From assembly GCA_001689485.1 (NCBI GenBank), contig LUJQ01000042.1, forward strand, positions 1 through 17,913: 17,913 nt of DNA. Direction: 5' to 3'. The notes beneath the pieces are model-generated. The model saw nothing but the letters and a program-made list of their open reading frames with translations, searched no databases and was not told the DNA's origin. The position numbers and the translations under genes are program-made. The stretch's first letter is position 1. Every line of letters begins with the position of its first letter. The DNA comes from Bacteroidales bacterium M6. GTDB lineage: Bacteria; Bacteroidota; Bacteroidia; Bacteroidales; Muribaculaceae. Below are positions 1 through 6,648 of this stretch, piece after piece.

Positions 1-35
1 TTTGGAGCGTAAGGTTCAAGTTCCTCCAGCTCCAC
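1..35 (+). repeat. Direct repeat copy 1, resembles tmRNA 3' end / attachment core
   Basis: This stretch matches 2510-2544 at 30 of 35 positions. It has the look of a tmRNA 3' end: a TTTGGA-CGC-like start, a T-loop-like GTTCAAGTT and an acceptor-like CAGCTCCAC. The T-stem pairs poorly and the end reads CCACCCA rather than CCACCA, so it is either degenerate or only the tail of a gene lying left of the window. The 3' ends of tmRNA and tRNA genes are common targets of tyrosine integrases. I infer an attachment-site scar at the left border of the AbiE islet. Confidence 0.5.
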
Positions 36-60
36 CCAAGTCTGATGAAAGACAATGAAT

Positions 61-92
61 AATCCTGCAACTCATTGAATTGCAGGATTTTA
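61..92 (+). terminator. Rho-independent terminator
   Basis: A perfect 10-bp stem (AATCCTGCAA at 61-70 pairing with TTGCAGGATT at 80-89) has a 9-nt loop and is followed by TTTAT. It would end transcription of whatever RNA or gene lies left of the window, consistent with copy 1 being an RNA gene tail. Confidence 0.75.
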
Positions 93-590
93 TATTATGT
101 AATATAATGAATAAAAATGAACATATAGGTAATATATCAGTTGGACTTCTGGTTGGACTTGATATTTTCCAATTCACAAGTCCAACAGACTTATCAAGCA
201 ACGGCGAAAATGAACACGGATGAACAGCAGAGAGTCTCAGAGATAAAAGCAGCGTCCCAGATGCTTACCTCGGAGGCGTTGCCGGTTATCGGTGTTGCGG
301 TAAGTCTGAATGCTTCGCACCGCGCACCGGCTTCGCCGACATGCGCTTTCAGCTTACTCGCGAATCTTATTTCCGCCGGTGCCCATAGGCGCGAAGCGGT
401 CGAAAGGTGTCAGTGCTTGCACCGTCACCCTTTGACGGCATCCGCCGCCAACCCTGAAGACCGCTCCCTCTCTTGCCGCGTAATCCAATGTCAAAACCTC
501 GGATAAAGTTATTGTAAAAATAGGAGGTTGAATTTTACTGCTTGCAATATACTATCAATATATCTATTTTAAGAATATACAACTATCCAT
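93..590. other. Intergenic region with a GC-rich block
   Basis: No convincing gene is seen. The ends are AT-rich, but about 270-490 is clearly GC-rich. A plus-strand reading frame at 141-506 (121 codons) crosses it; the translation is rich in Cys, His, Arg and Ser, has no recognisable domain, and looks like a chance frame or a fragment of mobile-element DNA. Confidence 0.4.
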
Positions 591-621
591 TTTGTATAAT
601 CAGATTTTTTGATTAACTTTG
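591..621 (+). promoter_or_regulatory. Bacteroides-type promoter of the AbiE operon
   Basis: A -33 box TTTG (591-594) is separated by 19 bp from a perfect -7 box TAACTTTG (614-621). Transcription should start near 626-628, giving a leader of about 25 nt before the ATG at 651. Confidence 0.75.
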
Positions 622-622
622 T

Positions 623-650
623 GGTTGATTTTTCACATAAATAATCAACC
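623..650 (+). promoter_or_regulatory. Inverted repeat, candidate AbiEi operator
   Basis: GGTTGATT (623-630) and AATCAACC (643-650) form a perfect 8-bp inverted repeat with a 12-bp centre. It begins two bases after the -7 box, covers the expected start of transcription and ends at the base before the ATG. AbiEi antitoxins are known to repress their own promoters by binding inverted repeats, so this is a natural autoregulatory site. In RNA it could also form a hairpin next to the start codon. Confidence 0.6.
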
Positions 651-1415
651 ATGAGTATAGCAATCGCCTCAAAGCTCAACCATCTGCTTTCCGAGAGTAT
701 TCCCGGAGGGCTTCTATTTGCGGGTTGGCTGAGAAAGGAAGGATATTCTTCACAATTGTTGAAAAAATATCGGGATTCCGGTTGGCTTGAAGCACTTGGG
801 AGAGGGGTTATGTACCGACGCAATGACAATCTTTCTGCACTGACAGCCGTTCACTGTTATAATTATCAGACTGGTAACAATGCCCGTGTCGCAGCTCATT
901 CAGCTCTTGAACTACATGGATTCAGCCACTATATACCAATGGGTAAACCTCGGCTGATGGTCGCATTTGAATCAGGAAACGTGGAAGATTGGGTAAGAAG
1001 CGACAAGTATGATATGACGATAGTGCCGTTTCATACCGGAATCTTCAAAGATCCATTGACACAATCCTACAAGACAAATCGCTACGACCTTAAAATCTCG
1101 TCGCCGGAACAAGCATTTCTAGAGTGTCTCCACCTTGTTCCGAGCCAATATAACTACATGGACTTGTATTATATTATGGAGCAGTTGACTTCTCTGAATC
1201 CGGAAAAGGTTCAGAATGCACTGGAAAATACTTCAAGCCAACGCATCAAGAGAATGTTCCTGTATATGGCAGAAAAAGGCGGGCACTATTGGTTTGATAT
1301 GCTTGATCTGAACAAATTAGGGCTGACATCCTCCAAACTCAAACTCACCGACAACGGGGTGTATATATCAAAATATCGCATTACTGTTCCCAAAGAATTA
1401 AATGATTATGAATGA
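651..1415 (+). CDS. AbiEi-family type IV antitoxin / transcriptional repressor
   Basis: This 254-residue protein fits the AbiEi antitoxin family. The N-terminal 60 residues look like the winged-helix domain (residues 20-60 include the GWLRKEGYSSQLLKKYRDSGW helix region and the GRGVMYRR wing). The segment from about 80 (ARVAAHSALELHGFSHYI) is the typical start of the C-terminal antitoxin domain. In this family the protein represses its own operon and counters the AbiEii nucleotidyltransferase without necessarily touching it. The start follows the promoter and inverted repeat directly, and the length is normal. The 3' end overlaps the next gene by 14 bp, so translation is probably coupled. I am fairly sure of the family; whether it acts against phage or only stabilises the islet cannot be told. 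Confidence 0.85.
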   Translation: MSIAIASKLNHLLSESIPGGLLFAGWLRKEGYSSQLLKKYRDSGWLEALGRGVMYRRNDNLSALTAVHCYNYQTGNNARVAAHSALELHGFSHYIPMGKPRLMVAFESGNVEDWVRSDKYDMTIVPFHTGIFKDPLTQSYKTNRYDLKISSPEQAFLECLHLVPSQYNYMDLYYIMEQLTSLNPEKVQNALENTSSQRIKRMFLYMAEKGGHYWFDMLDLNKLGLTSSKLKLTDNGVYISKYRITVPKELNDYE

Positions 1416-2310
1416 CATTTACCGCCGACAGGTGGCTCTTTTGATAAGAGTAATGCCTCTTGTGTTCAAGATAAAGGATTTCGCAGTACACGGAGGAACT
1501 GCGATAAACCTGTTCCACAGGAATCTGCCGAGATATTCCGTTGACATAGATGTGACGTATATACCTCTGGAAGACCGCGAAACGAGTCTTAGAAAAATAA
1601 ATTCTCATCTTTCATCACTGAAAACCGCAATCGAGAAGGCTGTTCCGGGAATTCGTGTAACCCATAAGCCGGATGTATGGAAATTGCAGTGCGTGAAGGA
1701 CGGAACCACAATCAAGATTGAGGTCAACGGAACAAAAAGAGGAATTATAGGAAATATCGAAAAGATACAGCTTTGCGAGAAAGCCAAGCAGGAGTTTGGC
1801 ATGACTTGTTATGCCAATATAGTCTCATGGGGTCAGTTGTTCGGCGGAAAAATCGCAGCCGCACTCAGTCGGCAACATCCGAGAGATCTATTCGACTGCC
1901 GGGGTATAACCCCTGAGGATTTCCAAGCAGTAAAGGATGGCTTCATGCTCTGTTTGCTTGGAAGCGACAAACCGATTATTGAATCTCTTCAACCCAACCC
2001 GATTGACCAAAGGGATGCCCTCGCTAACCAGTTCGAGGGAATGACTGATGAGCCGTTCAGTTATGACGATTACCAAAGTGCAAGAGAGAATCTGATTGAG
2101 ATAGTCAATAATGGATTTACAGACGAGGACAAAGACTTCCTGATTTCATTTGAGGAAGGCAACCCGGACTGGAATAAGTGCTGTGTCGGAGATCTGAACG
2201 GATACCCGTCGGTTAAGTGGAAGCTCATGAATATAGCAAAACTCAAATCCAAAAATCCGGCAAAGCATAAGGAGGGCATTGACAAGCTAAATGAATTTTT
2301 TCAGGTATAA
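1402..2310 (+). CDS. AbiEii/AbiGii-family nucleotidyltransferase toxin
   Basis: The protein has 302 residues (300 if the second ATG at 1408 is used). Residues 30-38 read HGGTAINLF and 46-50 SVDID, the GG...DxD signature of nucleotidyltransferase-fold enzymes, with D48 and D50 as metal ligands. IKIEV near 115 and GGKIAAAL...RDLFD near 150-168 match later conserved AbiEii motifs. Members of this family add nucleotides to RNA, in some cases tRNA acceptor ends, and arrest growth. All key residues are present, so the toxin appears intact. It overlaps the antitoxin gene by 14 bp. No clear terminator follows it. Confidence 0.87.
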   Translation: MIMNDIYRRQVALLIRVMPLVFKIKDFAVHGGTAINLFHRNLPRYSVDIDVTYIPLEDRETSLRKINSHLSSLKTAIEKAVPGIRVTHKPDVWKLQCVKDGTTIKIEVNGTKRGIIGNIEKIQLCEKAKQEFGMTCYANIVSWGQLFGGKIAAALSRQHPRDLFDCRGITPEDFQAVKDGFMLCLLGSDKPIIESLQPNPIDQRDALANQFEGMTDEPFSYDDYQSARENLIEIVNNGFTDEDKDFLISFEEGNPDWNKCCVGDLNGYPSVKWKLMNIAKLKSKNPAKHKEGIDKLNEFFQV

Positions 2311-2358
2311 AGATTGATTTAACAGTCGGTATAAGAATCGTTAAAACGAACCCACGGC

Positions 2359-2390
2359 CTTGTTTATCAGGCGAAATTCCATTAACTTTG
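2359..2390 (+). promoter_or_regulatory. Promoter with no gene behind it
   Basis: CTTG (2359-2362), a 20-bp spacer and a perfect TAACTTTG (2383-2390) make a good Bacteroides promoter. It points to the right, into repeats and the attachment-like sequence, with no open reading frame following. It may be left over from a lost integrase gene or give a short RNA across the islet border. Confidence 0.55.
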
Positions 2391-2449
2391 CACTATCGGA
2401 ACGCCTCGTTCAAGCATCTGCAAGAGAGCCGGCGAGACTGACGGATTTT

Positions 2450-2499
2450 TCGTTACCATCTCGTTACCACTAATCATTGACGACTATCTAAATCATTGA
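2450..2499 (+). repeat. Two sets of short direct repeats beside the right attachment-like site
   Basis: TCGTTACCA occurs at 2450-2458 and 2461-2469 (11-bp period), and AATCATTGA at 2472-2480 and 2491-2499 (19-bp period). They lie 11-60 bp inside the right direct repeat. Closely spaced direct repeats next to a core site are typical of arm-type binding sites for a tyrosine integrase or its accessory protein; that role is inferred. Confidence 0.55.
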
Positions 2500-2509
2500 T
2501 ATAACTGCA

Positions 2510-2544
2510 TTTGGAGCGCAAGGAACAAGTCCCTCCATCTCCAC
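2510..2544 (+). repeat. Direct repeat copy 2, attachment-like core
   Basis: This copy shares 30 of 35 bases with 1-35, including TTTGGAGCG at the start and CTCCAC at the end. It marks the right border of the AbiE islet (about 2.5 kb). Its ATCTCCAC end is close to a tmRNA acceptor, but there is no tmRNA body in front of it. It is most simply an attachment scar. Confidence 0.5.
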
Positions 2545-2582
2545 AATCAGCCCTTAGTCTTCAGGGTGCGAATCATTGGCGT

Positions 2583-2615
2583 CCAATTTTATACCCGGTT
2601 TGGGAATAAAATTGG
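2583..2615. repeat. 33-nt palindrome
   Basis: CCAATTTTAT (2583-2592) and ATAAAATTGG (2606-2615) are perfect complements. Inside them CCC (2594-2596) can pair with GGG (2602-2604) around a 5-nt loop. There is no T-tract on either side, so it is not an ordinary terminator. It could be an operator, a structured leader or a second attachment site. Confidence 0.45.
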
Positions 2616-2685
2616 CCGTTTCATTTTTAAAGCACATTTTAATTGGACTAATTGACAAGCAGGCTTTAGGATATTTTGCCTGACT

Positions 2686-2717
2686 CTTGGAATGAAGCAA
2701 GGAATTGCATAACTTTG
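2686..2717 (+). promoter_or_regulatory. Promoter before the gene relic
   Basis: CTTG (2686-2689), 20 bp, then a perfect TAACTTTG (2710-2717). Transcription would start near 2723, just ahead of the relic frame that begins at 2740. Confidence 0.5.
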
Positions 2718-2739
2718 CAATGCAAAACGGAAGGAAACT

Positions 2740-3006
2740 TTGGCTAATAATGTTGAGGGAGATTATTGGAGAAACACTGTTGGCAAAACTATAGTAAAGC
2801 CAACTGACAATCTCTTTACAGATGCTGAACTTGCCGGAGCAATCCTTTGGGGAATGACATTCTACGGCTTCACAAGACATGCCGGATGGTCTCCACGCGA
2901 AGAACGTTTTACATCTTTCGGAGATCCGTCCCACAACGTAATCAACCCAGTGTTCACCGTTTACTTCCCATGGGCTTTACGATATTGCAGAGGGGTCATA
3001 CCATAG
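2740..3006 (+). pseudogene. Relic of a small hypothetical gene
   Basis: This open frame of 88 codons has no ATG at its head (TTG at 2740). Codons up to about 2950 look protein-like: residues 26-44 contain FTDAELAGAILWGMTFYGFT, which recalls small Bacteroidales proteins with an MTFYGF motif (DUF6557-like, from memory). From 2961 on the frame is only the antisense of the regulator gene, so the true 3' end has been lost or replaced. I read it as a truncated gene behind its own promoter, abutting the convergent regulator. It could also be a chance frame. Confidence 0.35.
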
Positions 3007-4643
3007 AATTTATTGAAGTTCTGATAGTATGTGCCACGGTTGCCGAAACCGGCCTCTTGGGCTATAGCCTCTATTGTCCAGGAGGGATGCTCGTTCATCA
3101 GGGAGATTGAATATTCTATTTTTAAACGGTTGAGATATTCCGCCAACGACTGCTTGGCATGTTGTTGAATCAATTTGACCAATTCAGCCTGGGTCGTTCC
3201 GCATTTTTCCGCAATCTCCTTCTTGGCGCTTGCAGCTTGCAGGAAAAGTTTACCGTTGACTATGGCGTTTTCAATCTGCAGGAATTGCTTCTCACCATCA
3301 TCTATCGGTTCATCGTATTCAGCCGGTTCCTGGCTTACTGCCTTTTCACGCATATATTCACGCTGGTGTAGCAAATCATTGATTTGCGCCGCCGCAATCC
3401 TGTTGCGGCGCAACGACTGCCGGTAATAATAGACCAATATTAACAGAATAAGAAGCATCATCACGGCTATGCCTGATGCGGCCAACATCCAAATCCGCTG
3501 ACGTTGAGCCTCTGCCCTACTCTTTTCAAGCATCAATTCCTTTTCCTTGACATTAAACATAGCAGCCATCTCCTGGGCCTTGCTTACGTTTTCACGTTTG
3601 TAGAGGCTATCCTGTACGGCTCCGGCCCTTTCAAGATACCAATACCCTTCGGAAATCTTTCCAAGACCTTTATAAGACCTTGCATCTGTCCGTAACAGGT
3701 CTACATAATCGACATTGATGGTATCCCCCTGCGAAAACAACGAATAATAGGGTCGCGTCACTTCGAGAGCTTGGGAATATCGCCCGGATTGCAAGAGATA
3801 GTCACAGATGGCGATACCTCCCTCAACCGTGTTGCCAAACCGCGTTTGCCTGAATGCGTCATAGGCTTTACCTGCTTCTTGCCGTTGACCTGCCGAGGCG
3901 AGTATCGCGGCCAGACGGGCATAGGTATATGCTTTCTGCTGATCCGCATATCCTTCGGGGGCGGTACCGATTTTCTCTATACGTTCGATAATCCCCAACC
4001 TACGCTTCGATTCGCTGACAGCCTCGTCATATTTATTATCGGCATACAGCTCGACCACCTTTATCCCCATCGACCATGACACATTGGCAAGCTCCCTTAC
4101 ACTATCGGAATTTTGCCCTGCACTGATAACCTGGTCAAGATACTTAAAACCGTTATCCCTGTCGCCCATGGCAATGCATGTTTGTGCCATTGTGCCTAAC
4201 GCATTATACTCCCCGCTACGATTACCTATGGCCCGCGCCAGTTCGATGGCTGACATAGCGGTTTGTATAACCTGCGGATATTTTCCGTTCATATACTGCG
4301 CCCCGGCGAGGATTGTCAGGGCATTTAGCTTGATGTTCGGGTTATTATCGATAGAATCACTCTCCAGCACGCGCATGGCATACAACTCTTTCATCGAGTT
4401 CATCCGTAGCTCGTTATAGGCAAGGGCACGCAGCAAATCGAGTTTATACTGCGGAATAGACTTTATACCCCGTTGCTCGGCAATGTCGGTAAGTTTGATA
4501 ACGCTGTCGGGCGCACCAACCACCAACAAACGGATATTTCTTTCTGTAAGGATGCTGTCGGGAACCTCCGTCGCACGGCATGTCATTATTGTAGGCGAAA
4601 CGGCAGCTATGGCCATCAGCAAAATTGTAATCAACGCTTTCAT
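2961..4643 (-). CDS. TPR-transmembrane-AraC hybrid regulator
   Basis: This 560-residue protein begins at the ATG at 4643, where a signal sequence (MKALITILLMAIAAVSPTIM) starts; the frame is open 56 codons further upstream but that part is not protein-like. Residues about 25-380 are helical tetratricopeptide-type repeats (for example YMNGKYPQVIQTAMSAIELA and YNALGTMAQTCIAMGDRDNG). Residues 384-406 form one membrane span, 407-450 a charged helical linker, and about 480-560 an AraC-type double HTH ending in AIAQEAGFGN...YYQNFNKFYGMTPLQYRK. The N-terminal repeats should therefore face the periplasm and the DNA-binding part the cytoplasm, with no kinase. The gene is divergent from the lipoprotein operon at 4875-7188, the probable target. 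Family assignment is firm; the ligand and regulon are inferred. Confidence 0.88.
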   Translation of the reverse strand: MKALITILLMAIAAVSPTIMTCRATEVPDSILTERNIRLLVVGAPDSVIKLTDIAEQRGIKSIPQYKLDLLRALAYNELRMNSMKELYAMRVLESDSIDNNPNIKLNALTILAGAQYMNGKYPQVIQTAMSAIELARAIGNRSGEYNALGTMAQTCIAMGDRDNGFKYLDQVISAGQNSDSVRELANVSWSMGIKVVELYADNKYDEAVSESKRRLGIIERIEKIGTAPEGYADQQKAYTYARLAAILASAGQRQEAGKAYDAFRQTRFGNTVEGGIAICDYLLQSGRYSQALEVTRPYYSLFSQGDTINVDYVDLLRTDARSYKGLGKISEGYWYLERAGAVQDSLYKRENVSKAQEMAAMFNVKEKELMLEKSRAEAQRQRIWMLAASGIAVMMLLILLILVYYYRQSLRRNRIAAAQINDLLHQREYMREKAVSQEPAEYDEPIDDGEKQFLQIENAIVNGKLFLQAASAKKEIAEKCGTTQAELVKLIQQHAKQSLAEYLNRLKIEYSISLMNEHPSWTIEAIAQEAGFGNRGTYYQNFNKFYGMTPLQYRKAHGK

Positions 4644-4651
4644 AACAGGAG

Positions 4652-4683
4652 CAAAATTAACAAATTTTATCGGAACCGGCAAT
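4652..4683 (-). promoter_or_regulatory. Possible promoter of the regulator gene
   Basis: On the minus strand a perfect TAATTTTG (-7 box, 4659-4652) has a weak ATTG (4683-4680) 20 bp upstream. The start of transcription would fall only a few bases before the ATG at 4643, implying a nearly leaderless message, which lowers confidence. Confidence 0.4.
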
Positions 4684-4759
4684 TTCCCATTAAATAAAGC
4701 CGGGACACACATACATGCTAATTCCCTACAAATCAAACGTAAGTTCTCAATAATATCCA

Positions 4760-4805
4760 AAATCGTACAAATTCCCCGAATATGCCCTTGGGAAATCGTA
4801 CAAAT
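4760..4805 (+). promoter_or_regulatory. Paired 13-bp direct repeats, candidate operator
   Basis: AAATCGTACAAAT is found unchanged at 4760-4772 and 4793-4805, 33 bp (about three helical turns) from start to start. A weaker third copy, CTACAAATC, lies at 4726-4734. The repeats sit between the divergent regulator and operon, with the nearer copy about 40 bp before the operon's -7 box. AraC-family proteins commonly bind direct repeats in this position. Binding by the neighbouring regulator is inferred. Confidence 0.6.
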
Positions 4806-4844
4806 CGCCACAGGGAGTCATGACCCATAGCAAATACAATGACT

Positions 4845-4852
4845 TACCTTTG
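4845..4852 (+). promoter_or_regulatory. -7 box of the lipoprotein operon
   Basis: TACCTTTG fits TAnnTTTG exactly. No TTTG-like -33 box is visible 19-21 bp upstream, which is typical of promoters that need an activator. Transcription should start near 4858, with an A-rich leader to the ATG at 4875. Confidence 0.55.
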
Positions 4853-4874
4853 CGCCACCAAAAATAAAACGAAC

Positions 4875-5021
4875 ATGAACCGCAAGCCTTATATCAAGAA
4901 AAAATTCGCCCTCAAAATGGAGACAACCGTCCCGCATTGGGTAAAGCTTGCGGCCATTACAGCCTTCATTTTAGGTATCTCGGTTATCGTCAGGCTATTG
5001 AAGCCTGCCGTTGGGACATAG
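4875..5021 (+). CDS. 48-residue single-span membrane peptide
   Basis: The peptide starts with a very basic segment (NRKPYIKKKFALK), followed by one hydrophobic span at about residues 22-41 (WVKLAAITAFILGISVIVRL) and a short tail. It is the first gene after the operon promoter and ends 49 bp before the large lipoprotein gene. The positive N-terminus suggests N-in topology. It matches no family I can name. Its place in the operon suggests a helper, regulator or protective role for the lipoproteins, which is speculation. The start is the first ATG behind an A-rich leader. Confidence 0.6.
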   Translation: MNRKPYIKKKFALKMETTVPHWVKLAAITAFILGISVIVRLLKPAVGT

Positions 5022-5070
5022 CAGCGCCGACAACGAAAAATATCCAACAATAATAAACCACAAAACAACA

Positions 5071-6573
5071 ATGGGAAAATATCTATTGAAACCATTCTTA
5101 TTGACAACGGGAGTCTGCCTACTCCTCACCTTTTCAGGGTGTAAGGATGATTACGACGATCCGACTGCAATGGACGAGGAGGAAGTAATGGAACAGCCGA
5201 CGCCACTGCCATATGACGACCAGTTGACGGAAAAAGTCGCAGTTACTACAGCTGTAATCGGCAATGACTTTGACCCTGTAACCACGGCATTAATAAACCG
5301 CCTTAACTTAATAGCCAATGAAATAGGCGATGATGTGAAGGCTGTCATAATCGACGGGGCACTGATTCCCTCCCTGACAAATGCACAAAAAAATGAAATC
5401 CAAGCGGTGTTCGACCGAGGAGGCTCGATAATCCTTAGCGAAGCAAATCAACAAACAGCCTATGATTTCTCTAAAAATCTCGGTGAAGAACCCTCATTCA
5501 ATGCAGAGGATGAATCAGGCAATGACCATTTTTGTGACGTCTACGTGTTCAACAATCATAACGACGAATACATAGTGCAGGATATACATGCCAAAATTGA
5601 AGGGGTTGCCATCTCTGATGATGACGTCGAGTCGGGAGAAATCACCTCCGGGCCAGTAAATATCCTCGATGACCTTACTCCTTATCAATATGGTTTACGG
5701 GCTGACAAACTTGCAATCTGGATTAATCGGAATTCAGAACCACATAAGACCAAAGCACGTTCGGACATAAACGGCATTTCCTCGGCACAGGTAGTGGCCA
5801 TCGACTATTATCCTACCTTTTATGACCATGACAAAGCCAAGAATCTGAGTGGCTCCTACACTGTAGTCTATATGATTACAAGTCTGTATTCATTCGCTCA
5901 GGATGCCGACTACTACGCCGTTCATCAAGAAGTCATCGGTTCCAACCAGGCTATGTATCTTGGAAACTGGAAAGACGGGGATAATTATTGCTATGGTTTC
6001 TACCTGGGTGTACTTATAAATGACAATTGCCTGCTAACCAACGAGAACACCGTCCCGAACTCTGCCAGGATTCAAACCACGTCACCGGCCACAACAGAAA
6101 ATGCACGGCAGGAGAGTGTAAGTCTCGGATTCTCAATCGGAGGAGATGTAGGCATGGATTCAAGCGGCCCGTCAGCCGGAATATCGGCAGGAATCAATTA
6201 CTCCGAAAGTTACAACGTGACAATTCCAGATGTGTCAATAGCAAACCAATGCAAATCACACGATTCACACCTCAATGCAACATGGGAATATGATGTGGCC
6301 GCACCTAGTCCCAAAACAAATTTCTGGGGATATATAAAAGGATTCAATAATGCCCCGTCAGTTTCGATAAACACCATCGACATTCATAACACCTGGCTTT
6401 GGGTGGTCAACAACCCATCAGGCAAATATAAAATGGAGTGTAAAAACACCATCATGTATGAATACATTTATGGTTGGAACAATACCTTTTCCATTGGATG
6501 GGTCCCTGTTACCAAAGGTTATAACTACTATAGGGATATTGTGCTGAATCCGCCAAAACGAACCCGTGATTAA
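5071..6573 (+). CDS. Lipoprotein resembling leukocidin / Vibrio cholerae cytolysin pore-forming toxins
   Basis: The protein has 500 residues. The ATG at 5071 was chosen because it starts a lipoprotein signal ending in the lipobox FSGC (Cys24); the frame is open 20 codons further upstream. C-K-D-D-Y-D-D after the cysteine looks like a Bacteroidota surface-export signal. Residues about 55-150 form a small alpha/beta domain. Residues 349-390 (LGFSIGGDVGMDSSGPSAG, then alternating polar/hydrophobic residues to YNVTIPDVSI) resemble the pre-stem hairpin of leukocidin/hemolysin and V. cholerae cytolysin, in both composition and position, and the rest is beta-rich to the C-terminus. The order pro-domain-like, then cytolysin-like, also recalls V. 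cholerae cytolysin without its lectin domains. If right, this is a surface-anchored beta-barrel pore former. It could instead be a non-lytic member of the fold. The lipoprotein call is firm; the toxin call is moderate and from memory. Confidence 0.6.
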   Translation: MGKYLLKPFLLTTGVCLLLTFSGCKDDYDDPTAMDEEEVMEQPTPLPYDDQLTEKVAVTTAVIGNDFDPVTTALINRLNLIANEIGDDVKAVIIDGALIPSLTNAQKNEIQAVFDRGGSIILSEANQQTAYDFSKNLGEEPSFNAEDESGNDHFCDVYVFNNHNDEYIVQDIHAKIEGVAISDDDVESGEITSGPVNILDDLTPYQYGLRADKLAIWINRNSEPHKTKARSDINGISSAQVVAIDYYPTFYDHDKAKNLSGSYTVVYMITSLYSFAQDADYYAVHQEVIGSNQAMYLGNWKDGDNYCYGFYLGVLINDNCLLTNENTVPNSARIQTTSPATTENARQESVSLGFSIGGDVGMDSSGPSAGISAGINYSESYNVTIPDVSIANQCKSHDSHLNATWEYDVAAPSPKTNFWGYIKGFNNAPSVSINTIDIHNTWLWVVNNPSGKYKMECKNTIMYEYIYGWNNTFSIGWVPVTKGYNYYRDIVLNPPKRTRD

Positions 6574-6648
6574 TCCCCCGGTCATCGCACTTCAATATAT
6601 CCACATTTCTGTCAAACAACAATTCCAACATTCTAAACACCTATAGTT

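Noticed and set aside
2554..2934. 126-codon minus-strand frame
   Set aside because: GTG start, Cys- and Ser-rich, and antisense to the better-supported relic at 2740; no domain seen.
4644..4811. N-terminal extension of the regulator frame by 56 codons
   Set aside because: The extension is not protein-like, overlaps the promoter and direct-repeat region, and would bury a good signal sequence; the ATG at 4643 is preferred.
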